Assembly: GCA_037043015.1 (NCBI GenBank)
Contig: CM073325.1
Span: 21,059,001-21,123,000 of the forward strand
Reading direction: 5' to 3'
DNA from: Bryum argenteum
Lineage: Eukaryota; Streptophyta; Bryopsida; Bryales; Bryaceae
DNA length: 64,000 nt
The translations under genes and the position numbers were made by a program. Below, piece after piece: positions 45,601-55,606 of the stretch (the stretch's first letter is position 1; each line of letters starts with the position of its first letter). The notes under the pieces were generated by a model. The model did not search any database. It was not told the origin of the DNA and saw only the letters and a list, made by a program, of their open reading frames with translations.

Positions 45601-48051
45601 AATATTTTAAAATTTTTCAATTGTTTCTTTTTGAAGAAATAATGATGCCCCAAAGCATCTTTGTTTTTCAATTTGCATTTTTATCAATGTCTGAAAAAGA
45701 ATGAAAAGATTCCCAAAGATTCCCAAAGATTCCGAAAGATTCCAAACTATTCCAACAATATTCCCTAAGATTCCAAAAAAATTCCAAAAAAATTGACAAA
45801 TGATTGACAAAAAAATTTGAACGAGTGAGAATTGACAAAACTCCGTGTAAATTGACAGAAATCCAAGGTGCGAAGGCCTTTTTGTTGATTTGGACATTTC
45901 AATGTCAATCTTTAGTAGGTTTTACACCCATTTTCTTGTAGTGTCCGTAAGCTTGCTAACGCAGGGCTTCAACTTGATTTTTATAAGAGCGAGTTTGAAG
46001 CAGACACTATTAAGTATCTTGGATATTTGGTGAAGACCGGTTGGGGTTTGCAGGCTGATCCAGCAAAACTTGAGGCAATTCGTCAATGGGAGCCGCCAAC
46101 AAAAGTGAAAGGAGTTCGTGGATTTTTAGGTTTCTGCAATTATTATCGACAATTCATAGATGGATATTCTAACTCGACTAACGCGGAAAGATCAACCTTT
46201 CCATTGGACATCGAAATGTCAACATGTCTTTGATCGATTGAAGGAGGCATTAATTCATGCGCTGGTGCTCGTTAAATGGACTCCAGGTTTGGAAACAACC
46301 ATTGAATGTGATTCCTCTGGTTATGCTGTTGGTGGCACCTTAATGCAAAAGGTGGGACGGACTTTGGTATGCGGTTGCTTATTTCTCGAAGAAACACATC
46401 CAGCGGAGTCCAATTATCCGATTCATGACAAGGAAATGCTAGCAGTTGTACATTGCATCCGCGAGTGGCGTACATTACTTGTTGGCCAACATTTTGAAGT
46501 GAGTTCAGATCATCGCAATTTGGCTTATTTTCGGAAGAAGCAACATTTGAGCGAGAGGCAAATGCGTTGGGCCTACGAGTTGAATGATTTTGACTTTGAG
46601 ATCGTGCACAAGCAGCGACATCAGGATCAAGTTCAATCGGATGCACTTTCTCGTCGGGAACAAGATCTTCCCAACACGCAGATGATGATCGAATCGTGAA
46701 TCGATATCATCGACTTTTGGACGGAGATGATGGCGCTTTGAAGGTTGTCGCTAACTGCATGGATCACGAGATGGTGATGCGATTGAGAGAAGAAAGAGGC
46801 TCTCGCTTCTGAGTCGATAATGACCCGCGTCCCATATGTCCATTTATCGACGCAGAGATTATTGCATTATGGGATGTTGCCCCCGCAAACAAATCATCGT
46901 TATTGGAAGATGCGAAAGGCGGTTATGGATGGTGAGCGCCGACTACCTAAAGAATGGGGCTTACCTATCACGATTAGTGAGTGTTAGTAGATTCAGTCAT
47001 CGATTGCGTTGGCGTGGACGAATATGGATTCCAGCAGCACGAACCTCTTGGACGCGTTAGATCCAATCTACTCATGATTCACCACTAGCGGGACATCCAG
47101 GTCGTGAGGGCACGCGTGACTTGATTGCACGTGAATATCGTGGCGCAGGTTGACACAAGATGTTCGGGAGATTTATGCAGGCGCAACGTGTGTGAAAAAT
47201 CGAAGATTTGGCGGGAGTAAGTAAGGGGTTCTTTAAAACCTTTGCCAATTTCGCACGGATTTGACCGAGCTCTCCATTGATTTTATTACGGATTGGCACC
47301 AAGCGCCGATCGCACAAATATCGTGGTTGTGACAGACCGTTTCTCCAAATCTATCATTGTTGTGCCTATGAAGACAATTAAATGACTTGATGTGGCTCAC
47401 AAACTTTTAGAGCAAGTTTTTCAAAGATCACGGATTGCCTGCGCAGAATTGTGTCGGATCGTGGTAGTCAATTTGTTAGTCCGCTTTGGGCCGAAGTATG
47501 CAGATTGATGAAGATTACGCGTCGGTTGTCGATGACTTTCCATCCGGAGACAGATGGTGCAATAGAGAGGCGAATCAAGAGCTTGAAACATATCTTCGTA
47601 TTTTCACGACATTTGAGCAAGAAGATTGGGCTTTTCGATTGCCGATCGCGATCTTTGGCGTTGAATAATCGTGTGTCGCGATCTATAGGTATGTCCGCAT
47701 TTTTATGACTCACGGTTATCATCATTCGGTCATGAATATTACTATACCCGAGGAGGCGGGTTCTTCGTTGTCACCGCGGCGGAAAAAGGGACGCAAGCTT
47801 GTTGAAAGATCTTTGGCGTAATTCAAGTGAATCGGCAACAACGGCAATGGCCATTTGCGCAAGAGACTCAAGAACGTCAATCAAATACACGACGCCTTTC
47901 GGTGGAGGATTTTCGTCCGGGTGATCGTGTGTGGTTGAAGTTGAAGAACATCAACACGTCCCGGCCAATCAAGAAGCTTGATTGGATTGCTCTTCCTTAT
48001 CGTGTATTGGAGTGCGTAGGTACACATGCAGTTCGTTTGAATACAGTTCGT

Positions 48052-48161
48052 TTGAGCCAAGAGATTAGTATATAAGGGACTCTTATTCATTGTAAACCTA
48101 AGTCTTGGATCAATATATTTCTTTTGTAGTTTTTGCTTGTTTTGACAGCTAGACTCTTACA
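48052..48161 (+). repeat. Right LTR remnant of element C
   Basis: Three differences from 41975-42084. Its 5' part is missing. Confidence 0.85.
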
Positions 48162-48640
48162 AAAGACACCTCAACGCACCCCCAGATAACACGGTACCAA
48201 GCTCGCTCCTTCCTTGCACCTGTGACACAAGTAGATGCCACTGCAATGCTCGATTTTGCCCTGACTTATTATGCGTAATAGGTCTTCCACACAGAGGCAC
48301 ACCCCCACAACATCCAAACAACAACATTGCAATCCAATATATAGAATATACCTACTAAAACGACAGATTCCCACAAGAAACAATCACAAACAAAACTAAT
48401 AAATATCAATCGCTACTAGACTCAATAGCTGCACTTGGCTCGAAATTAAGTCAACCCCCTCATCGTCATCACCGCTGGTGCTAGATGCACAGCTCACACA
48501 CCATCAATAGACTCACTGGAAAAAACATTCAAACTCACCAAAAAACAAATAAATAATGACTAATCCTTCTACACAAACACAAACTCGAAAACCATCAACC
48601 CCTCCCCACATATATGAACCTCCTTGAAGAAATTTTAATT

Positions 48641-48654
<14 letters not shown>

Positions 48655-48684
<30 letters not shown>

Positions 48685-48935
48685 AAAAGAAAAAAAAGTA
48701 GGGGTAATGGTGCAAACCACTGTTGATAACAACGAATTGCTTCAGTCTCAGCTTCTGGGTAGGGGCCGGGTAATTGATACTATTTTTCTGCCATTTATTC
48801 AATGACAGTCCCAAGCCATGCGTACTGCTTAAACGAGCCCCGTTGGATATCGAACTCGGACCAGCACAATTACAAACATCCCACATCCCAACCACCCTAG
48901 GATTGCACGGCTTGGTGACAGCACACGCACAAAAC
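48655..48935 (-). mobile_element. Second candidate SINE-like retroposon with T-rich 3' end
   Basis: Minus strand: a B-box-like GGTCCGAGTTCGATATCC (48862-48845), a body without frames, and a terminal T/C-rich tract of about 60 bp (plus-strand A runs at 48650-48698). The A-box position is occupied by, or lies beyond, the 20-bp array, so the 5' end is not clear. Confidence 0.35.
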
Positions 48936-48936
48936 T

Positions 48937-48996
48937 CTCCTTTGAACACCCATAGCCTCCTTTGAACACCCATAGCCTCCTTTGAACGCCCATAGC
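48937..48996. repeat. 20-bp minisatellite, three units
   Basis: CTCCTTTGAACACCCATAGC at 48937, 48957 and 48977, with one substitution in the third. Confidence 0.9.
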
Positions 48997-49816
48997 CCCG
49001 CCAACAAACCACACCACAAATAGTGTTATCTTAGTTACTCTAGTTTAGTCCAGCTCTAGCTTTCTGTTAGTTTAGTGTCTATTCCCGAAAGGGGTGAGTA
49101 GTATTGTTCTTCTACATCTTTGTCCTGTGGCCATCGAAGTAAAGACATTACAAACAGACGTTGTATTCACGCCAATCTTCGATTTGAAGATTGGAGTTCT
49201 TATCTATCTGCCATACTGTCCTCTCCTTACGTGTCTTATTCCATCTGCATCGAAGTAGAAGCAATCTCAGAACGAATATCTTGAACCAAAGGTCTCCTGG
49301 ACATAGGCACCACTAGTTGATTGAGTACCGTCGTATTGGCCCTGCATCGTAGATCCTTCCTCCATTGAAGTCTCCCCAGACGGCCTTCCAGCCAATCTCT
49401 GCATGACGTGAAATTGATCTCCGGCTTCCATCCCAATAGAAGGATCATCTTGGGTCTATACAAATTTTGAATGGCCGTATTTTCTTATATACCCATCCAT
49501 CTATATTTGGGATGCATTACAAGACTAGCCTATGTATCTCCAAAACAACCAAAAACATCCAAAGCATCTAAAACACCCTCAAACATCAAAAATTGACCAA
49601 AAAATGTGACTGTTGGACAACTCTCAAGTCAATTTTAATATCTTGAAGGCCTTAATGGGGGAGGGGGGGTGAAGGGGGTGGAGGCACGGGCACGAGCTCA
49701 GAACGGGAACGACGGCAGGCAGGGCACCGACCAAGAACTCAAGATCCTTGCGGTAAAATTTGATAAAAGCAGGTGATGGACTAACTAGATAGTTATAGAC
49801 AAGATTCTACAATTGG

Positions 49817-49862
49817 ATTTCCCAAAATCAACAAAAGCCTCGTGAATTTGATTTTGGGAAAT
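49817..49862. repeat. Perfect 15-bp inverted repeat (hairpin, 16-bp loop)
   Basis: ATTTCCCAAAATCAA (49817-49831) pairs exactly with TTGATTTTGGGAAAT (49848-49862). The loop contains CAAAAGCCTC, which recurs just downstream near 49873. Confidence 0.8.
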
Positions 49863-51080
49863 TGTACATCCACAAAAGCCTCCTCCACATTTGAACTATC
49901 TACAAAAACTAACAATACCCTTCTGGTAATATTTTCTTTAATCTTTGACTCAAAAACTTCACACGGACTCTCTTCGAAACTCAACAATTGTCATATATCA
50001 CACAGCCTGCTTTCCAATCGCAATTAGGGCTTTCTTGGATTTGCATTGTTTTAAGAACTGTGCACCATTCAAACAATTGAACATAGATACTCACTCCCCA
50101 GGGTATTCAAGAGCAGTCCAGAGTGAGTAGAGAAGGGGTACAGTACCAGCAGTAACACTAGCAATTTCAGTCTGTTGTAGTTATATTCTAATTGAAGGTG
50201 CGAAACAGCAAGATGTATCATGCGACATTTCCACCCAGGTCTGCAAGTTGCATTACTCTTCTAATCGATATGCATTCGGAACTCCAATCGATCAATAGTT
50301 TCCGACACTCAGTATACTAAATAGGCGCAGTTAGGTACTGAATAAGGTTGAGTGTCCTAAAAGCACCAACTTAAGAGATCTGACCTATTTTTAGCACTAG
50401 TAAATTCAAAATAAAATTATGACCACATTCAAAATAGGTTTTCAGGAGGATTGCAAAAATTTGCAACATGTAATTCGCATATGTGAATTTTACAAAATTC
50501 CAAAGTGCTAAGTAAGATTTGACCCAATTGCGTTATATACAAATGAGGTACATCTGTAATTTCACAATCTACAAATGAGGTACAGTGCGCTTTTAGGTCC
50601 CCTGGCGCTTTTAGGTAGTCCAACCGTATCATCAAGTGTGCCACATTCGGGTGTTGGCAATGTAGAATGGGCAGACGAGAACTAGTGGCATAGGTGAATT
50701 CTAATCGTCTATAACCTCTATTTATCATTTGAATAAGAGTGATTAGCACGAGATCGTCTGTACGCCAACTGTCCCGGAAGAGTAACCGATCAATAATCAC
50801 TATGATGATTATGTCTATTGTTTGAGCAAAATCGCAGTATTGCAGGACAATTATGCGTAGTGGTTTACACCTACGTGACTACGCATCTAGCCATGCGGAC
50901 ATGGTAATGGCGGCAAACAATGTGCACTGCTCAGCTATCTAATTTGCGTAGGCAATCTCCGAAATTGTGATGTATTATAGCAGAACAAGAAATTGTAACC
51001 AGTGTCAATTACTGGCTCCGTCCCGGTGAATGGAAAGTAAGAATCAAATACGCAATCAATTGATCAAGCCATGAGTGGGT
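49863..51080. other. Intergenic, no gene seen
   Basis: No frame with a recognisable domain on either strand. Confidence 0.5.
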
Positions 51081-51099
51081 TATTCACGGACCCACTTCT

Positions 51100-52250
51100 T
51101 AGTAGCTGGCAGCATTCCTGCTGGCCTCCCAGGTCTGGCCGAACTGCCATCGTTTGCCCATGGCGTTAGGAATGGTAACAACGCGGCCATTGCCGAGAGT
51201 ACCGGACCGGGGACAGGGACCGAACCTGAGACAGGAAACGGACGGGGGACAGGGAACGGCGGCAGGGTCTGAGGCCTCAGACCTCAGAGGTTGAGCTTCG
51301 GAGCTGCTCAGACCTCTGAGGTTGAGCTTCGGAGCGCCGCAGCGACAACGAGCTTCGGAGCGCCGCAGCCACTTCCACAAGCAGCAACTTCTGCAAGCAT
51401 TTACATCTTTTCTACAAGCAGCAGCAAGCAGCAGAGACGCCAGGCCTTCCCGACCGACTGTGACCTCTTACCCTCATTTTTGCAAGATCGAGCAAACAGC
51501 AACAATGCAGAGCGAGAGAGGTTCGGAGGAGGGAGGGGACTCTCTGCGCCCGACACCGCTTCTACGGCAAGTGGCGCTGGCTGGTCGCGAACGACTTCTA
51601 AACCTACCTCGTCGACCAGCCTCTCCACAGCACCAACCTAACCCTATTCGTGAGGTTGAGAGCTTACATGCTCCTCAGAGCATCCTCAATGGACTCGGTA
51701 ACGGGTCCCGCCAACGGCTCTTACCGTGAGTTCACCAAAAACTCGACCCAACGGTCACGCTACAGCTCCCTTCATCCTGACGAGTCCGCTATTGGAGCTC
51801 CCGCTCTCGGCATATTTTTTGGCTTTGCAGGGAGACGCATTACTCACGCCAAAAGGAGTCAAAGGGCTATCCATAACTCGACTAGTGAGGGGGGCCGATA
51901 TTATTAAAGTGGAAAAATAAAATATTAATAAAAACGAGTGCCAGTCTGTCGCTTGCTTGCCGTTAATGGCAGCGAGCGCTCGTTTTATATGCCGAAATCT
52001 CGACGAGGGGGGTGAGAGGGGCGACTCGGTTTGCAAAGAGCTCGATGGCGGGCGCAGTGCCGGGCACACCATTGAGGGCGCCTGCGCACTTCCTGCCCCG
52101 CCATCAGAAAGGGCCCTGGGAAATGCCGATGGCGGCCCTTTTAACATGGCATCCATTGAGGATGCCCTCACTCCCGGCAAGTGCCGCAACAGTGACACCG
52201 TGGTGCGTGAACGGCTGGCTGGTGCAGACGAATGAACACTTCTCAACAAC
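51100..52250. other. GC-rich island with short direct repeats, no recognised gene
   Basis: Much richer in G+C than its surroundings. CAGACCTC.GAGGTTGAGCTTCGGAGC is repeated near 51275 and 51305, and GAGCTTCGGAGCGCCGCAGC occurs twice more. Overlapping frames on both strands of 90-165 codons exist, as expected in GC-rich DNA; none has a domain. It could be a promoter-type island or derived from a GC-rich insertion. Confidence 0.4.
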
Positions 52251-52295
52251 ACCTAGCTCGTCGATGAGCCTAAAGCAGGCCACTGACAAGATACT

Positions 52296-52515
52296 CACTG
52301 TTACGGGGTCTTAGGACTAAGACCCCTCACCTTCTAAATCACTGCTATGGGGTCTCAGACCTAAGAGCCCTCACCTTCTAAATCACTACTATGGGGTCTC
52401 AGACCTAAGAGCCCTCACCTTCTAAATCACTACTATGGGGTCTCAGACCTAAGAGCCCTCACCTTCTAAATCACTGCTATGGGATCTTAAGCCTAAGACT
52501 CCTCACCTTCGTTAG
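52296..52515. repeat. 44-bp minisatellite, five units
   Basis: CACTGCTATGGGGTCTCAGA then CCTAAGAGCCCTCACCTTCT and AAAT. The first and last units are diverged and the three inner ones nearly identical. Confidence 0.9.
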
Positions 52516-52906
52516 AAACTAGGGTTTCTATGACAATTTCATCAACTTTGACCATAAAGATTGATATATAATTACAATAAAAGTAGACATTGTTTTTCAA
52601 TTTTATTTTATAATGTTTCTAAAGTTAAAAATGGGGTTTGCACGCAGGTTTTGGAATGGGGGCAATTTCAGAAACTTTTGCTATAAAACTTTGTCACATT
52701 GACCCTTTTACCAAGGAAAGGTGATTGAAGAGGGGAAAAACTCATGGAGGTTGAAGATTGAAGTATGTTGGTATTTCCGTGTTATGAGAGAAGGGTCGTT
52801 GAAGAACCGGGGTCTACCACACAACACTATGTGAATTGCATGGAGAAGTTGTGAGAGCCTTCCGGTGAGAGGCATATTTGGGTACCAAAGGCGGCATGTA
52901 TCTTTT

Positions 52907-53018
52907 CATGGTTTGATCAACAATCCGTATCGGTGAATGTCGTTCAACCGTCGGAGAAGCTTTCCATGGTTTGATCAACAATCCGTAGCGGTGAATGTCG
53001 TTCAACCGTCGGAGAAGC
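52907..53018. repeat. 58-bp tandem duplication
   Basis: CATGGTTTGATCAACAATCC, then GTAKCGGTGAATGTCGTTCA and ACCGTCGGAGAAGC, occurs at 52907 and 52965 with one substitution. Confidence 0.88.
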
Positions 53019-53244
53019 GCATGGTACACGGAGTGCAAGTAGAGAGGAGAGTTTGTATTCCTCAATCCATCCACAATGGCACACATTCTCGAATATATAG
53101 CCATTCAAATGGAAGTTATTGACGACGAACGCTTGCAGGCAACCTTGAATACCGGGGAGTAGGTTATGGTCATAGTACATTTACCGTACTTTGTATGGTA
53201 ATTGATATGAAGTGTTCACGTATGAACGAGTTATATGTACCCAG

Positions 53245-53352
53245 TGAAGGTACAGTGGTAGACGTATAGTTAGAAATGGGTGAAAGTACAATGGTAGACG
53301 TATAGTTAGAAATGGATGAAGGTACATTGGTAAATGTAGAGTTAAAAATGAT
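53245..53352. repeat. 36-bp minisatellite, three units
   Basis: TGAAGGTACAGTGGTAGACG, then TATAGTTAGAAATGGG at 53245, 53281 and 53317; the third is more diverged. Confidence 0.85.
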
Positions 53353-53812
53353 TACAAGGATTTGGGTAACGCCAATATTTGTATCTACAAATATACATAC
53401 AAATTACAAATATACTTACAAATGTATCATGTTTATTATTTTCCAGGTACTATGTCTCTTGCCGCAAGTGGGACGTCACCATATTGACTGACAAATATTA
53501 CAAATGATTCTTGAGGACATTGGGTAAAACTATTTATCCTCTAACCTGTATTATTGTACAAAAACTATATGATTTTCAACTAGTGGGATTTTTTATCAAC
53601 GAACCCATTCTCCAAACCATATATTTGAGTTTTGAAGTGCACATTGGAGAGTACTTATATAAGTGCACTTTTATACGTACAAGTGCGTAATTGCTTAATT
53701 GCGTGTTACCCATCCTTCGTTTCAGTCGGTGCGTTAGCCTTTGCTTGTTGAGAGTAACTTGCGACATGAAAATCGTTTTTGTCGGCAATAAGATTTTTTT
53801 TGTCCATTCATA

Positions 53813-55229
53813 TTGAAATTCGCATGTATGTACGAATATGCTCAATTTGCATTTGAGGAGATGATTGCATATGGCATAGCTCCAGACATGATTGCGTATG
53901 GAGATCTTAACATCTTGAACAAAGACAGTCGTTCTGAAGATGCTCTGCAAATAGGGAAAAGCTTACGGGCAAAGGGGATCCCATTTAATGACGTTATGTA
54001 TACAGAGATGTTGATAGCCTGTAGCAGGTATTGATCTGATCCATTAAGTTGCTAATTAGCAAATTTTTGTGTCTTTGAGCGTTATTGATTGCACAGAGAC
54101 AGTTAGCGCAATTTGGTTAGCTCAAGTAAATGGATGCATTTTTGCAAAACATGTCTCTAATACTCTAATCTAGTCTACAAGCTGAAGGACAGGGAGACTG
54201 CTCTCATTTTATTTGATGATATGAAAAATGCCGATTTAGAGCTTACAGAGATCATGATTACTAGCCTACTCTCTGCTGTTGGTAAGAGTAGGAAACTTGA
54301 TCGATTACACAAGATACATTTACGAACTAAACCTTTAGTTTATGGTAGAGTCTCTCATGTCTGCTCAACATAACGTTGGGCTTCCTTACAGACCACAAGA
54401 GTGAGGTAAATGATAAATTTTGAGTGTGTCGCTGTTCGTTGTGATCTTCTTGTACAAATACATTTCTCATACACCCCTGTAATCCGCTTAAGTAGAGTGT
54501 GTAATCTCCTTCTTGCGACATCCTCCTCATGCTGTATGCGTGCAGGTGCATGTTGAACTCCAACAGATTGGACTAGTGCCAAGATTGCAAGTATTTAACA
54601 TCTTGATTGACAGCTACAGTCGAGGCTTGAAGTGGCAAAAATGTCTTGAGATGAGACCGCACGTGTGGAATTAACTTATGTCTACTGATTACAAGAATTT
54701 GTCATTGCACATGGTGGCTGCATATGTAACTTTGAGTTCTTTCTGGGCGGGGTTCAGATTTTGGCTTCTATCATGAAAGAAAAGCTGCAGCCTGATTGGA
54801 GAACGTATGAACCCATTTTTTCGTGCTTGGGACAACTGGAGCTTTGGGAGACCTACAGTATGTCGAAATTTATGCTGAGGTTCTGGCTCAAGAGTACAGT
54901 CTCACATGAAGTCTCTTGCATTGACCACACCTTTCGTTTATTTTTATGTTTTGGTTTTTGGCCATTGACGTGAGCAAAACTAATGTTTTCTATTTCCAAC
55001 AAGGAGTCTTGTGTTCATGCTTTGAAGATCTAAGAGGCTGACTTGAATCATAAATGTGATGCAGGATTGAACCTGACTGCGACGTTCTAAGAATGACAGT
55101 AATAGCATACGGGGCTTTGGGTATGAGGATTGAAGTCAAATTGGCAGAACCACGTCTGCAGAGACGGAAAGAAAGCAAGTCAGCTGTTAGTGGAGACAAG
55201 TGGCTGCGCAGTGCTGTACCTGGTTGAGT
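53813..55229 (+). pseudogene. Pentatricopeptide-repeat gene remnant, exons partly out of phase
   Basis: PPR proteins bind organellar RNA. Pieces on the plus strand: FEEMIAYGIAPDMIAYGDLN and ALQIGKSLRAKGIPFNDVMY (53850-54027, then donor AG|GTATTG); KDRETALILFDDMKNADLEL (54180 onward); HVELQQIGLVPRLQVFNILI then DSYSRG after a GTGCAG acceptor near 54548; ILASIMKEKLQPDWRTYEP after TTCAG near 54758; RIEPDCDVLRMTVIAYGALG after GATGCAG near 55064, ending at TGA near 55229. The 35-residue PPR rhythm is clear, but joining the first two exons at the best sites gives the wrong phase and stops follow. I read a decayed or incomplete 3' part of a PPR gene. Confidence 0.6.
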
Positions 55230-55606
55230 AATACATTTTCCAGAACGATCAATGAGGATGTATACATCAATAATCTCGGTATTAGGAACTGCGGCTTTCG
55301 GTTCAGCTTAGCTCGTTTGGTTGGCGCGGGTTGAGCTTTCTTCTCTGTGTTTCCGCCTCTGCGTTTTGGGTGGCTGTTATATAAAAACCGAGACTTTGGG
55401 TTACTTTCTGGTGCTCTGCCTCGACTTGTGGCGGTTAAGAATTCAGGAGAGGTTGTGAGAAATTTAGTGGTTTAAGCACCACAAGCACGCACACTCTCCG
55501 CCCCTCCGGAACCCATTGTAACCGTACCATTGTCTATACCTGGCTCCGAGATGCGTCTTCCACGTGAAGACGGGCTCCTAGCCTGTGCTCCATCGCTGCA
55601 TCGTAG
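55230..55606. other. Intergenic between the PPR remnant and HET gene 3' end
   Basis: No gene seen. It should contain the minus-strand HET gene's 3' untranslated region. Confidence 0.5.

Larger units (their letters stand above)
44646..45943 (+). mobile_element. Non-autonomous CACTA (En/Spm) element inserted in the RT of element C
   Basis: The right end, read as reverse complement, is CACTACAAGAAAATGGG, the canonical plant CACTA terminus. The left end is CACTCAAGG. A 3-bp duplication TCC flanks both ends (44643-44645, 45944-45946), as expected for the superfamily. Removing it rejoins RT at GAGGATCATCCGTAAGCTTG, leaving a one-base frame offset. TTGACA/TGTCAA subterminal motifs are abundant near both ends. 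The 1.3-kb interior has no transposase, only T-rich repeats and a tRNA-like block. Confidence 0.85.
43375..48075 (+). pseudogene. pol of element C in fragments: protease, RT, RNase H, integrase
   Basis: Recognisable pieces: DTGG protease-like near 43498; RT start KKPGGGLRLRVDYRRLNEMS (44250), ISKVDVISAFHRIRV, and IDDVVIYSDTQKEH in another frame at about 44577-44620. After the CACTA insertion RT resumes KYLGYLVKTGWGLQADPAKL and GFLGFCNYYRQFIDGYS. RNase H follows (IECDSSGYAVGGTLMQKVGR; IHDKEMLAVVHCIREWRTLL; SDHRNLAYF). Integrase core pieces are SDRGSQFVSPLWAEV and FHPETDGAIERR, and the C-terminal part is FRPGDRVWLKLKNINTSRPI. Many frameshifts make it inactive. Confidence 0.85.
41866..48161 (+). 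mobile_element. Decayed Ty3/gypsy LTR retrotransposon C, interrupted by a CACTA element
   Basis: The terminal 110 bp (41975-42084 and 48052-48161, ending CTAGACTCTTACA) are repeated with three differences and carry TATATAAGG at the same place, so they are the right parts of two LTRs. The right LTR lacks the upstream part, where pol sequence runs straight into it. Between them on the plus strand are gag, protease-like, RT, RNase H and integrase fragments in several frames. The true left border is uncertain; the start given is that of the tandem array in the presumed U3. Confidence 0.8.
48162..49816. other. Non-coding region with retroposon-like block
   Basis: Holds the homopurine tract, a candidate SINE and the 20-bp array described separately. 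No protein gene is supported. Confidence 0.5.

Noticed and set aside
48630..48698. Poly(A) tail of a processed pseudogene
   Set aside because: The sequence upstream on the plus strand shows no coding or LINE similarity; the tract fits better as the T-rich end of a minus-strand SINE-like block.
51291..52314. Several 90-165 codon frames on both strands
   Set aside because: They overlap each other in a GC-rich island, lack domains, and are Ser/Pro/Ala-rich as expected from composition.
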